A stretch of DNA of 48,797 nt from an uncultured Allobosea sp. (GCF_945957345.1 NZ_CAMFKW010000042.1:1-48797); one strand, 5' to 3'; shown: positions 1-10,337, counted from the first letter of the stretch. A program made the numbers and translations. Notes: generated by a model from the letters alone, not told the origin.

Positions 1-59
1 CCAGTGGCCTGCTTTTACTCCGCCACGATGGCCTGGAATCCGACCGCCGTTGACATTTC

Positions 60-420
60 CTAGACGACGCGCCGATGGGTCCGAGGGCGCCTCGCTCCAC
101 AGTTTCGACGCCGGAAGAAGAGGCCATGGCGGTGGTGTTTCAGCAGCATACGCTGCTGCCGCCGGATGATTGCCCCTACGCTTTGCAGGCCTCGATCCCG
201 CATCTGACGCGCTCGGCCCGGCACCGCTGTTTCCAGCGCCACCGCATCAGCAGGCTGCCCGAGATCGACGGCGATAAGGTCGCAAGACGTCTCAAGGCCT
301 TACGCGGCCTCACACCCTACGAAGCCATCTGCAAGGCATGGGCGGCCGGGCCAGAGCGCTTCAGACTTGATCCCGCCCAGGTGACCTCGGGACTGAACAC
401 CTGGAGGCTCCGCCTCCATT
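60..420 (+). pseudogene. IS481-family transposase remnant (internally deleted)
   Basis: This is a decayed transposase. The reading frame from 75 starts inside the gene with a stretch typical of IS481-family transposases (DDAPMGPRAP, then HTLLPPDDCPYALQ and IPHLTRSARHRC, then HRISRLPEIDGDK). It jumps directly to the usual C-terminal end of these proteins (LKALRGLTPYEAICKAW, then GLNT). The whole DDE catalytic core between DGDK and LKAL is missing, and the junction keeps frame. The frame upstream of 75 contains stops, and the usual stop after GLNT seems lost (tgg follows). It cannot encode an active transposase. The family assignment rests on recognised motifs and is fairly secure; the exact IS name is not known. 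Confidence 0.75.
402..418. repeat. 7-bp hairpin after the transposase remnant
   Basis: TGGAGGC, loop TCC, GCCTCCA. It lies at the end of the transposase remnant and 65 bases beyond the stop of the MFS gene on the minus strand. It could be a weak terminator of that gene; no T-run follows on either strand. Confidence 0.35.
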
Positions 421-483
421 GTCTCATGCTTTATTCGGGATCAGGCATCACCCGATGTTATCCAGATCCTCCTCCGCACGGCG

Positions 484-1698
484 TCAGGCTTGTGGGCGCC
501 GCCGCAGATACCAGAGTGCGAAGACGCCGGAGATCGCGAGCTGGCCGGCCACGAGCAGGAACGGCCAGTCGAAGCTGCCGGTCCGGTTTGCTATCACCGC
601 AAAGACGAGGGGGCCGCAGATCGAGCCGACGAAGCCGAACAGGCTGGCGCCGGAGGTCACGTCGCCGATCAGTGCCGGTGGCGACACCCGCGCCAGCTCG
701 GCCATGTGGACGCCGTTCCAGCCCATCGAGGTCGATCCGACCAGGGCCATGCAGAGATAGATCAGCCAGGGATTCGTCCCGGCCGTACCGATCAGGAGCG
801 TGATGGCCGCGCCGGCGGCCAATGCCAGCAGGCAGAGCAGGCGCAATCCGCTGCCCATCCGGTCAGCCAGCCAGCCGAAGAAGATGCGCGCGATCGTGCT
901 CGCCACGAGCAGGGTCGCGACGAGATGGCCGGCTTCCGCCAGCGTCTTCCCGTGCCGGGTGACCATATAGGTCGCGGTGAAGGCGGTGATGCAGGCCTGC
1001 GTGATCGAGAACGAGACGCCGAGCGCCGTCAGCATAGGCAGAGAAGCATGCGAACTCAGCACGCGGGCCGATCGCGAAAGCGACGAGGGCGACAGGAACA
1101 TCCGCGCCCAGGCCCGGTTCTGCGTGCCCTTTTCCGCATCGAGGCTCCGGCGGAAGGGTTGCACGAACAACGCGCTGATCAGGACGACCGCGATCATGGC
1201 CTGGATCGCGCCGGTGAAGCCGAAGCTCAGGACCATCGGCGCGACGGAGAAGCCCGCGATGGCGCCGCCGAGCGGCACGCCGGCCTGCTTGATCGAGAAG
1301 ACGAGAGTCCGGTGGTCGGCAGGCGCCGTGCGCATCAGGATCTGGCTGCCGGCCGGCGTGTTGGGAGCCAGCCCGAGCCCCAGCAGCAGGGCGCCGACAA
1401 GGCCAATCCATACGAAGGGCAGCGACAGCAGCAGCAGCAGCCCGGCCGCGACGAAGACCAGTCCGATCTGCAGCCCTCGCACCGGACCGTGATGGTCGAG
1501 CATCGGATTGCCGCAGGCGAGGAACCAGCAGATGCCGGCCGAGACCACCGCCGAGACATAGCCGATGCTCTCGGGCGCGAGGCCCCAGCGCAGGGTCAGA
1601 ACCGGGCCGAGAAGCGGGGTGGCGGCGCCGGCGAACGAACTCACGACCTGGACGAGGAGCGTGGCGCTGAGCGCGCTTCCCCACAAAGGCAGCTTCAA
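484..1698 (-). CDS. MFS transporter
   Basis: Inner-membrane major facilitator superfamily permease of 404 residues, the usual length for a 12-helix MFS protein. Hydrophobic helices run throughout, and a basic cytoplasmic loop near the middle (around residues 183-215) separates the two six-helix halves. A second-half loop FFGWLADRMGSG matches the MFS loop 2-3 / 8-9 motif (G-x-x-x-D-R-x-G). The substrate cannot be told from sequence. The start is a TTG preceded by GGGGGAA; no in-frame ATG or GTG lies between it and the upstream in-frame stop, so TTG is the best choice. It is transcribed alone, with about 150 bases to the carboxylase operon upstream. Confidence 0.85.
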   Translation of the reverse strand: MKLPLWGSALSATLLVQVVSSFAGAATPLLGPVLTLRWGLAPESIGYVSAVVSAGICWFLACGNPMLDHHGPVRGLQIGLVFVAAGLLLLLSLPFVWIGLVGALLLGLGLAPNTPAGSQILMRTAPADHRTLVFSIKQAGVPLGGAIAGFSVAPMVLSFGFTGAIQAMIAVVLISALFVQPFRRSLDAEKGTQNRAWARMFLSPSSLSRSARVLSSHASLPMLTALGVSFSITQACITAFTATYMVTRHGKTLAEAGHLVATLLVASTIARIFFGWLADRMGSGLRLLCLLALAAGAAITLLIGTAGTNPWLIYLCMALVGSTSMGWNGVHMAELARVSPPALIGDVTSGASLFGFVGSICGPLVFAVIANRTGSFDWPFLLVAGQLAISGVFALWYLRRRPQA

Positions 1699-1849
1699 GG
1701 CGGTTCCCCCGATCCCGTCGCCGCCTGCTGATTCCGCTTCTACGGAAGCGCGGGTAAGAGCGGCGGTCTAGGATCGTTCTCCGGCAAGGGCTTCGGACGG
1801 TCGAGATGGATTGATGGGCTGGCGGGCCTGCGCCAGGAGCATGCGGACT

Positions 1850-3844
<1,995 letters not shown>

Positions 3845-3849
3845 CGGGG

Positions 3850-5448
3850 TCACATCCGGTAGACGGGACGATGCCCGGGCAGGTCGATCTCGCGCGCGGC
3901 GAGCGAGAGGCACAGGCCGATGACGTCGCGGGTCTGGGCCGGCTCGATGATGCCGTCGTCCCAGAGCCGGGCCGTCGCGTAATAGGGCGTGCTCTGCTCC
4001 TCGAATTGGCGGCGCGTCTCGCGATCGAGCTTCTCGATATCCGCCTCGTTCGCGTTGCCGCGCGTCAGGCTGGAGCGACGAAGCTCGGTCACCACGGTCG
4101 CCGCGACATCCGGCGACATCGTCGCGATCCGCGCATTCGGCCAGGCGAAGAGGAAGCGCGGCTGGAAGCCCCGCCCGCACATGCCGTAATTGCCGGCGCC
4201 ATACGAACCGCCGATGATCACGGTGTAGCGCGGCACCCGCGCGTTCGAGACGGCATAGACCAGCTTGGCCGAATGCTTGGCGATGCCGCCGCGCTCGGCC
4301 TCGGTGCCGACCATGAAGCCGGTGATGTTCTGCAGGAACAGGAGCGGAATGCGGCGCTGGTCGCAGAGCTCGATGAAATGCGCGCCCTTGAGCGCGCTGT
4401 CGGAGAACAGCACGCCGTTATTGGCGATGATGCCGACCGGCTGGCCGTGGATATGGGCGAAGCCGGTGACCAGCGTCGCGCCGAAATCCGGCTTGAAGGC
4501 GTCGAAAACGCTGCCATCGACCATGCGGGCGATGACCTCGCGCACGTCGAAAGGCTGCTTCAGGTCGGTGCCGACGATCGCCTCGATCTCGGCGGGGTCG
4601 TAGAGCGGCGCCCTGACGGGGCGCGCCGTAACGCGCGATGGCGCCGGCCAGTTCAGCGCGCCGACGATGTCGCGGAGCTTGGCGATCGCTTCGTATTCGT
4701 CCTCGGCGAGATAGTCGCTGACGCCCGAGACCTGCGTATGCATCTCGGCGCCGCCCAGCGTTTCGCCATCGACGATCTCGTTGATCGCCGCCTTCACGAT
4801 CGGCGGCCCGCCGAGATGGATGCGGCCGGTGCCGCGCACCATCACGACCTCGTCGGACAATGCCGGGATATACGCCCCGCCCGCCGTGCAGCCGCCGAAC
4901 ACCGCCGAGATTTGGGGCAGGCCGGCCGCCGACATCCGGCATTGCTGCAGGAAGGCGCCGCCGAAATGGTCGCGGTCGGGGAAGACGCGATCCTGTTCCG
5001 GCAGGAAGGCGCCGCCGCAATCGACGAGATAGACGCAAGGCAAGTGGTTCTCGAAGGCGATCTCCTGCGCCCGCAGATGCTTCTTCACCGTCTCGTGGAA
5101 GAAGGAGCCGCCCTTCACCGTCGCGTCATTGGCGATGATCATGCAGGGCGTGCCCGCGACGACGCCGATGCCGGTGACGATGCCGGCGCCCGGCACCTCG
5201 TTGCCATAGAGTTCCCAGGCCGCGAGGGCTGAGAGTTCGAGGAAAGGCGTCAGCGGATCGATCAGGAGGTCGATGCGCTCGCGCACCGGGATCTTGCCGC
5301 GCTCGCGATGGCGTGCCTTGAGCTTTTCGCCGCCGCCGGCCAGCACGTGCGCATGGCGCTCCCGCAGGGTCTGGATCAGAGCCCCGTAGGCGGCCCGCTT
5401 CTGCTGTTGCTCGGCTCCCGTGCCGACCCTGCTTTCGATGACCGGCAT
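3850..5448 (-). CDS. Acyl-CoA carboxylase beta subunit (carboxyltransferase)
   Basis: Carboxyltransferase subunit of 532 residues, the normal length for MccB/AtuC-type proteins. It moves the carboxyl group from biotin to the acyl-CoA. Features: an N-terminal domain with NDATVKGGSFFHETVKKHLRAQ, the VDCGGAFLPEQDRVFPDRDHFG segment, the oxyanion-type glycine cluster GGCTAGGAYIPALSDE, and a C-terminal domain with NITGFMVGTEAERGGIAKH and GGSYGAGNYGMCGR. These resemble methylcrotonyl- and geranyl-CoA carboxylases more than acetyl- or propionyl-CoA carboxylases. It is first in a two-gene operon with the alpha subunit. A TetR-like palindrome sits 62-77 bases upstream of the start, so repression relieved by an acyl-CoA or similar ligand is plausible (inference). 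Confidence 0.9.
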   Translation of the reverse strand: MPVIESRVGTGAEQQQKRAAYGALIQTLRERHAHVLAGGGEKLKARHRERGKIPVRERIDLLIDPLTPFLELSALAAWELYGNEVPGAGIVTGIGVVAGTPCMIIANDATVKGGSFFHETVKKHLRAQEIAFENHLPCVYLVDCGGAFLPEQDRVFPDRDHFGGAFLQQCRMSAAGLPQISAVFGGCTAGGAYIPALSDEVVMVRGTGRIHLGGPPIVKAAINEIVDGETLGGAEMHTQVSGVSDYLAEDEYEAIAKLRDIVGALNWPAPSRVTARPVRAPLYDPAEIEAIVGTDLKQPFDVREVIARMVDGSVFDAFKPDFGATLVTGFAHIHGQPVGIIANNGVLFSDSALKGAHFIELCDQRRIPLLFLQNITGFMVGTEAERGGIAKHSAKLVYAVSNARVPRYTVIIGGSYGAGNYGMCGRGFQPRFLFAWPNARIATMSPDVAATVVTELRRSSLTRGNANEADIEKLDRETRRQFEEQSTPYYATARLWDDGIIEPAQTRDVIGLCLSLAAREIDLPGHRPVYRM

Positions 5449-5478
5449 GCGTGCTGAGCCCCCTTGGATGTGCCGGCA

Positions 5479-5503
5479 GTTGGCCCGCCAACAGGATGTT
5501 GGC
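5479..5503 (-). promoter_or_regulatory. Overlapping inverted repeats in the carboxylase leader
   Basis: GTTGGC-CC-GCCAAC (5479-5492) overlaps GCCAACA-GGA-TGTTGGC (5487-5503). The middle GCCAAC can pair with either flank, giving two mutually exclusive stems. It could be a double operator or a leader RNA structure. Confidence 0.4.
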
Positions 5504-5509
5504 TATTGA

Positions 5510-5525
5510 CCTACCTGCCGGTAGG
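5510..5525 (-). promoter_or_regulatory. Candidate TetR-type operator
   Basis: Perfect inverted repeat CCTACC-TGCC-GGTAGG, 62-77 bases upstream of the carboxylase beta-subunit start. The size and symmetry are typical for TetR-family repressors, which often control acyl-CoA carboxylase operons. No regulator gene is adjacent. Confidence 0.5.
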
Positions 5526-5693
5526 CAGTTGAGCAAGAGGAAACGCTAGCGCGTCCGTCGAAGGTTCGACGCGGCCAGGTCGAGGATGGATGGTCGCTGT
5601 TGCGCCACATCCCCGGTCGAAGATGCGCGGCGGCTTCGGGCATCGGTCCGGCTTGGCCGGCATTCGTCATGCTGACACGCACAGGAGAGATGT

Positions 5694-5705
5694 ATTGATA
5701 TCAAT
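5694..5705 (+). promoter_or_regulatory. 12-bp perfect palindrome upstream of the VOC gene
   Basis: ATTGATATCAAT, a perfect dyad about 72 bases before the VOC start. It is operator-like; the regulator is unknown. Confidence 0.4.
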
Positions 5706-5776
5706 CTAACCGGGAGCTGACACGCTCCCCGGCCTCGTCGGAAGGGTGCCGAAGCCCGTCAGTAAAGGAGACGACC

Positions 5777-6223
5777 ATGAAGATCGTGACCAGCTTGAGT
5801 TTCCGGGGGGAGTGCAGGGCGGCATTCGAATTCTACGCCAAGGTCCTTGGCGGCAAGATCACCGCGGCCATGCCCTATGGCGACGCGCCGCCCGGCATGC
5901 CGATCACCGACGAGAAGTACAAGACCTGGCTGATGCATTGCTGGCTGGAGGTCGGCGATCAGGCCCTGATGGGCGCCGACATGGACACCGCCTGGGCCCC
6001 GAACGTGGACAAGCCGAAGAACGGCTTCGACGTCACCCTGCATACCGGCGACAAGGCCGAGGGCCAGCGCTGGTACGATCAGCTCTCCGAAGGCGGACGG
6101 GCCGCCATGCCGTTCAGCGAGACCTTCTGGTCGCCCGGCTTCGGCTCGCTCGTCGACAAGTTCGGCATTCCCTGGATGATCAACACCATCCCCGCGGCGG
6201 GCTGGAAGCCGGCGCAGGGCTGA
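5777..6223 (+). CDS. VOC-family (PhnB-like) protein
   Basis: Small cytoplasmic protein of 148 residues of the vicinal oxygen chelate fold, PhnB/DUF3335-like branch. Marks are the opening with SLSFRGECRAAFEFYAKVLGG, and the closing FWSPGFGSLVDKFGIPWMIN, which matches the usual 'G..G...D.FG..W.I' end of PhnB-like proteins. Such proteins are often annotated as glyoxalase/bleomycin-resistance relatives, but the reaction is usually unknown and no function should be assumed here. A good ribosome site (AAAGGAG, 5764-5770) precedes the ATG. It is monocistronic and convergent with manC, sharing a terminator hairpin at 6240-6265. Confidence 0.85.
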   Translation: MKIVTSLSFRGECRAAFEFYAKVLGGKITAAMPYGDAPPGMPITDEKYKTWLMHCWLEVGDQALMGADMDTAWAPNVDKPKNGFDVTLHTGDKAEGQRWYDQLSEGGRAAMPFSETFWSPGFGSLVDKFGIPWMINTIPAAGWKPAQG

Positions 6224-6239
6224 GCCGTCCAGGCAAATC

Positions 6240-6265
6240 TGAGAGGCGCTCCGCAGCGCCTCTCA
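6240..6265. terminator. Shared hairpin between VOC gene and manC
   Basis: Perfect 11-bp stem TGAGAGGCGCT with loop CCGC. It includes the manC stop codon and lies 17 bases after the VOC stop. On the minus strand it is followed by AGATTTG, a weak T-run; on the plus strand no T-run follows. It probably acts in both directions. Confidence 0.55.
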
Positions 6266-7675
6266 CACGCGCTTGTAGATATCCTCGATGCGAACGATGT
6301 CGTCCTCGCCGAGATAGGAGCCGACCTGAACCTCGATCAGTTCGAGCGGAATCTTGCCGGGGTTGGCCATGCGATGCACGCAGCCGATCGGCAGATAGAT
6401 CGACTCCGTCTCGTGCACGATGATGGTCTCGTCGTTGCGGGTGACCTCGGCCGTGCCCCGCACCACGACCCAGTGCTCGGCGCGATGATAGTGCTTCTGC
6501 AGCGAGAGGACGCCGCCCGGCTTCACGGTGATGCGCTTGACCTGATAGCGCGCGCCCATGTCGACCGAGAGATATTTCCCCCAGGGGCGCTGGATCTCGC
6601 GATGGGCGCCAGCTTCCGACTCGCCATGGGCGGTGATCAGCGCCACCATCTGCTTGACCTTGTCGGATTGCTCCCGCGGCGTCACCAGAACGGCGTCGCG
6701 CGTCGAGATGACCGCGATGTCGTCGAGGCCGATCACGGCGACGAGCGCGTCCTCCGAGCGAACGAGATTGTTCGCGCCGTTGAGCACATAGCCGCGCCCC
6801 TCGATGGCGTTGCCGTCCACGTCCTTCTCGGACAGGTCCCATACGGCGGACCAGCCGCCGACATCCGACCAGCCGAAATTGCCGGCGACGACGGCGGCCT
6901 TCTGCGTGCGCTCCATCACCGCATAGTCGATCGAGATGGTCTTGGCCCGGCTGAAGGCCGTCGCCTCGAGACGCAGGAAGGCGAGATCGGGTTCGGCTTT
7001 GGCCACGGCCTCTGAAACCGGAGCCAGGACGTTCGGCTCGAAGGCTCCGAGCTCCGCTCGCATGGTGGTCGCATCGAAGATGAAATTGCCGGAATTCCAG
7101 AAATAGCCGTCGAGCAGATACTGCGCCGCGCGCGCCGCGTCGGGCTTTTCGACGAAGGCGGCGATCCGGCGGGCGCCGTCCCCTATCTCTTCACCGGGCC
7201 GGATATAGCCGTAGCCCGTGGCTGGCGACGTTGGGGGAATACCGATCGTGACGATGCGGCCTTGCTGGGCGACGATTCCGGCCTGGCGGCAGGTTTCGAC
7301 AAAGAGCTTCCCGTCCTGGACGACATGGTCGGCGGCGAAGACACCGACGATCGCACCCGGATCGCGCGCAAGTGCGAGCTCGGTCGCAGCTGCGACCGCA
7401 GCGGCTGAATCGCGCCGCACCGGCTCGAGCACGATCTGGGCGCTCGCGCCGCAAGCTTGAAGCTGCTCCTGAACGGTAAAGCGATACTCGACATTGGTGA
7501 TGACGATGGCGGGCGCGAAGACCTTGTCGTCGGACAGGAGCCTCATGGTCCGCTGGAAGGTCGAATCCCCGCCGAACATCGAAATGAACTGTTTCGGCAT
7601 CGTGTCGCGGGATACCGGCCATAGGCGGGTTCCGGCGCCGCCGCACATTACGATCGGGATAATCTTCGAAGGCAT
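6263..7675 (-). CDS. manC: Mannose-1-phosphate guanylyltransferase / mannose-6-phosphate isomerase
   Basis: Bifunctional type II enzyme of 470 residues that makes GDP-mannose, the donor for mannose and its derivatives in surface glycans. The nucleotidyltransferase signature CGGAGTRLWPVSRDTMPKQF is at residues 11-30, and FVEKP lies mid-protein. The C-terminal cupin isomerase domain shows RPWGKYLSVD, then PGGVLSLQKHYHRAEHWVVV. A GTG at 7699 would add eight residues, but the ATG at 7675 starts just before the conserved IPIVMCGG strand and has AGGT about 11 bases upstream. No gmd, manB or fucose gene is nearby, so the product probably feeds polymers encoded here or elsewhere. Two identical 10-bp direct repeats lie in its promoter region. 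Confidence 0.93.
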   Translation of the reverse strand: MPSKIIPIVMCGGAGTRLWPVSRDTMPKQFISMFGGDSTFQRTMRLLSDDKVFAPAIVITNVEYRFTVQEQLQACGASAQIVLEPVRRDSAAAVAAATELALARDPGAIVGVFAADHVVQDGKLFVETCRQAGIVAQQGRIVTIGIPPTSPATGYGYIRPGEEIGDGARRIAAFVEKPDAARAAQYLLDGYFWNSGNFIFDATTMRAELGAFEPNVLAPVSEAVAKAEPDLAFLRLEATAFSRAKTISIDYAVMERTQKAAVVAGNFGWSDVGGWSAVWDLSEKDVDGNAIEGRGYVLNGANNLVRSEDALVAVIGLDDIAVISTRDAVLVTPREQSDKVKQMVALITAHGESEAGAHREIQRPWGKYLSVDMGARYQVKRITVKPGGVLSLQKHYHRAEHWVVVRGTAEVTRNDETIIVHETESIYLPIGCVHRMANPGKIPLELIEVQVGSYLGEDDIVRIEDIYKRV

Positions 7676-7704
7676 GGGCGATAGACCTGCGCAGCTCACT
7701 ATGG

Positions 7705-7735
7705 CGAGCGTTCAATAAAGCATGTCGAGCGTTCA
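7705..7735 (-). promoter_or_regulatory. Tandem 10-bp direct repeats upstream of manC
   Basis: CGAGCGTTCA occurs at 7705-7714 and again at 7726-7735, exactly 21 bp apart (two helical turns), 30-60 bases upstream of the manC start. The arrangement suits a dimeric activator or response regulator binding one face of the helix. Confidence 0.45.
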
Positions 7736-7755
7736 TCCCATGGGGAAGATACGCG

Positions 7756-7778
7756 CTGATCCATCTTTTCAGGATCAG
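7756..7778. repeat. Palindromic element, TGATCC/GGATCA core
   Basis: CTGATCC, nine-base loop, GGATCAG. The same GCTGATCC...TCAGGATCA core recurs at 26956-26974, so this may be a small dispersed palindromic repeat. Confidence 0.4.
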
Positions 7779-7882
7779 GCCTAACGATGCTGGAAGCAAG
7801 CCTCTCCGTGACGCTGCGCGATATTGGCGGCCATGACCAAACTGTCGGGGAATGTCCGGATCGTGCCGGAGCAGGCCAAATG

Positions 7883-7913
7883 AAAAACCCGGCATGGTCG
7901 CCCATGCCGGGTT
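7883..7913 (-). terminator. Intrinsic terminator of bglX
   Basis: 12-bp perfect stem AACCCGGCATGG / CCATGCCGGGTT with loop TCGC. On the minus strand it is followed by TTTTT-CA. It lies 28 bases after the bglX stop: a classic rho-independent terminator. Confidence 0.85.
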
Positions 7914-7940
7914 CGCATCTCGGGCAGCGGCGCGGGCGCC

Positions 7941-10337
7941 TCAGGCGAGCAGGAACGACTGCTCCAGCACGTCGCGTGAATCGAGGCCGAGCTGGACGTC
8001 GAACTGGCCGCTTTCCATGACCTCTTTCAGGTCGCCATTGATGAATTTGAGCTGGTCCGGGCCGATCTCGAAGCGCACCACGCGGCTCTCGCCGGGCTTC
8101 AGCGTCACTTTCTGGAAGCCTTTCAGCTCCTTCACCGGCCGCGCGATCGAGGCATAGGGGTCGGCGATGTAGAGCTGCACGACATTGGCGCCTTCGAAGC
8201 TGCCGGTATTGGTCAGCGTCGCCTCGGCCGTCAGCTTCTCGCCGCGCTTGATGCGGCTGGCCGAGAGCTTGAGATCGGTCAGCGCGAACTTGCTGAAGCT
8301 GAGCCCGAAGCCGAACGGATAGAGCGCACCCTGTTCCTCCTCGAAATATTGCGAGGTGTAGTTGCCCGGCTTGCCCGGCGTGAAGGGGCGCCCGATCCGC
8401 AGCGCGTTGTAATAGGTCGGGATCTGGCCGGCCGAGCGCGGGAAGCTGATCGGCAGCTTGGCCGCGGGGTTGTGGTCGCCGAACAGGATGTCGGCGATGG
8501 CGTTGCCGCCCTCGGTACCGGCATACCAGGTCTCCAGCAGCGCGTCGGCATTGTCCTTTTCCCAGCCGATGGCGAGCGGGCGGCCGTTCATCAGCAGGAC
8601 GACGAGCGGCTTGCCGGTCGCCTTCAGCGCCTGCAGCAGCTTGCGCTGCGAGCCCGGCATCTCGATCGTGACGCGGCTCGAGGATTCATGCGACATGCCG
8701 CGGACCTCGCCGACCACGGCGATCACCACATCGGCCTGATTGGCGATCGCGACGGCCTCATCGATCATCACATCGACCGGGCGCGGGTCCTGGATGACCT
8801 CGGGCTTGTCCCAGTTCAGGAAGTTCAGGTAGTCGACGATCTTCTGGTCGTCGAGCACGTTGCAGCCGCGCGCGACGATGAGCTTGGCCTTGTCGCCGAT
8901 CGCGTTCTCGATGCCGGCCTTGACCGTGACGGCCTGCTCGGCGACGCCTTGCGCCGACCAGCTGCCGAGGATGTCGAGCCCGGAATCGGCCAGCGGCCCG
9001 ATCAGCGCGATCGTGCCCTGCTTCTTCAGCGGCAAGGTCTGGTTGCGGTTCTCCAGCAGCACGATGCTGTCGCGGGCGATCTCGCGGGCCGGTTCCCGAT
9101 GTAGCCGGTCGTTGGCGCGTACGTCGGACGGATCGTCCTCCTGCTTGCCCATCCGCAGGAATGGGTTGGCGAAGAGGCCCATGTCGTATTTGGCGCCGAG
9201 CACCTCGCGCACGCAGGCGTCGAGCTCGGCCATCTTGATCTCGCCGGAGGCGATCAGTCCGGGCACTTCGGCGAGATAGACCTGGTCGGCCATGCTGAGG
9301 TCGATGCCGGCCTTGATCGCGAGCTTGGCGGCCTCGCGGTTGTCGCGGGCGACGCCGTGGCGCGTCAGCTCCGTGATTGCGCCATGGTCGCTGACGGTGA
9401 CGCCCTTGAAGCCCCATTGCTTGCGCAGGAGGTCCTGCAGCAGCCAGGTATTGGAGGTGGCCGGCACGCCATTGACCGAATTGAGTGCGACCATGACGCC
9501 GCCGGAACCAGCGTCGATCGCGGCCTTATAGGGCGGCAGATAGACCTGATGCATGCGCAGGGGGCTCATGTCGACCGTGTTGTAGTCGCGCCCGCCCTCG
9601 ACCGCGCCATAGAGCGCGAAATGCTTGACCGCGGCCATGATCGTGTCCGGCTGGTTGGGCGAAGTGCCCTGGAAGCCGCGCACGCTGGCCCGGGCGCATT
9701 CGCTGACGAGATAGGGGTCCTCGCCGAAGCCCTCGGAGGTCCGGCCCCAGCGTGGATCGTGGCTGATGTCGACCATCGGCGCGAAGGTCATGTCGACGCC
9801 GTCATTGCAGGCCTCGATCGCCGAGACGCGGGCCATGCGCTCGATCACGGCCATGTCGAAGCTCGACGCCAGGCCGAGCGGGATCGGGAAGGTGGTGCGG
9901 TGGCCATGGACCACGTCATAGGCGAAGAAGAGCGGGATCTTCAGGCGCGAGCGCCTGACCGCGGCTTCCTGCATCGGCCGGTTGTCGCGCCGAACGACGG
10001 TGTTGAACGAGCCGGCGATGCGCCCGGCGGCAATTTCCTCGACGATTTTGGCGAAGGGCATCTCCGGGCCGATGCTGATCAGGCGCAACTGCCCGACCTT
10101 CTCGTCCACGGTCATCTGCGCGATCAGCTTGTCGACGAAGGCTTTCTTCGTCGCGGCCGGATCGGCGGCGCGCGCCGGCTTCGGCTGGGCCGCAGCGGGA
10201 AGCGCGGCCATTCCGGCGACGAAGGCGGCCGAGGCCATGGCTCCGAGCGCCTGCCGACGGGACAGGCCGGCAGCGGCCTCTTCAGGGGACACCGTCTCCA
10301 GTCCTTCGACGACCGGCGCAGCGTTCTTATGATCCAT
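7941..10337 (-). CDS. bglX: Periplasmic beta-glucosidase, GH3 family
   Basis: Exported glycoside hydrolase family 3 enzyme, 798 residues, similar in size to E. coli BglX. It removes glucose from beta-glucosides or oligosaccharide ends. A twin-arginine signal (SRRQALGAMAS, near residues 26-36) with a hydrophobic run ending AAAQP points to Tat export. The GH3 TIM-barrel shows KHF (about 238-240) and the nucleophile Asp in VTVSDHGAI (about 317). The C-terminal half holds the alpha/beta sandwich and the fibronectin-III-like domain (YPFGFGLSFSKF onward). ATG 10337 is used; a GTG 15 bases upstream is possible. It diverges from opgG 174 bases away, which suggests work on periplasmic beta-glucans (inference). 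Confidence 0.92.
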   Translation of the reverse strand: MDHKNAAPVVEGLETVSPEEAAAGLSRRQALGAMASAAFVAGMAALPAAAQPKPARAADPAATKKAFVDKLIAQMTVDEKVGQLRLISIGPEMPFAKIVEEIAAGRIAGSFNTVVRRDNRPMQEAAVRRSRLKIPLFFAYDVVHGHRTTFPIPLGLASSFDMAVIERMARVSAIEACNDGVDMTFAPMVDISHDPRWGRTSEGFGEDPYLVSECARASVRGFQGTSPNQPDTIMAAVKHFALYGAVEGGRDYNTVDMSPLRMHQVYLPPYKAAIDAGSGGVMVALNSVNGVPATSNTWLLQDLLRKQWGFKGVTVSDHGAITELTRHGVARDNREAAKLAIKAGIDLSMADQVYLAEVPGLIASGEIKMAELDACVREVLGAKYDMGLFANPFLRMGKQEDDPSDVRANDRLHREPAREIARDSIVLLENRNQTLPLKKQGTIALIGPLADSGLDILGSWSAQGVAEQAVTVKAGIENAIGDKAKLIVARGCNVLDDQKIVDYLNFLNWDKPEVIQDPRPVDVMIDEAVAIANQADVVIAVVGEVRGMSHESSSRVTIEMPGSQRKLLQALKATGKPLVVLLMNGRPLAIGWEKDNADALLETWYAGTEGGNAIADILFGDHNPAAKLPISFPRSAGQIPTYYNALRIGRPFTPGKPGNYTSQYFEEEQGALYPFGFGLSFSKFALTDLKLSASRIKRGEKLTAEATLTNTGSFEGANVVQLYIADPYASIARPVKELKGFQKVTLKPGESRVVRFEIGPDQLKFINGDLKEVMESGQFDVQLGLDSRDVLEQSFLLA

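Larger units (their letters stand above)
5449..5776. other. 328-bp divergent intergenic region
   Basis: No gene is seen. It separates the carboxylase operon (minus) from the VOC gene (plus). It holds the operator-like inverted repeats at 5479-5503 and 5510-5525 on the carboxylase side, and a 12-bp perfect palindrome at 5694-5705 on the VOC side. Confidence 0.6.

Noticed and set aside
1424..1443. Run of CAG/CAGCAG triplets
   Set aside because: It encodes a Leu run in a transmembrane helix of the MFS protein; ordinary low complexity, not a microsatellite of note.
1735..1750. CGCTTC-TACG-GAAGCG hairpin between MFS and carboxylase genes
   Set aside because: Only 6 bp with no T-run; not a convincing terminator or operator.
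3845..4180. N-terminal extension of the biotin carboxylase frame upstream of ATG 3844
   Set aside because: It overlaps the beta-subunit gene and has no conserved sequence; the real start is ATG 3844.
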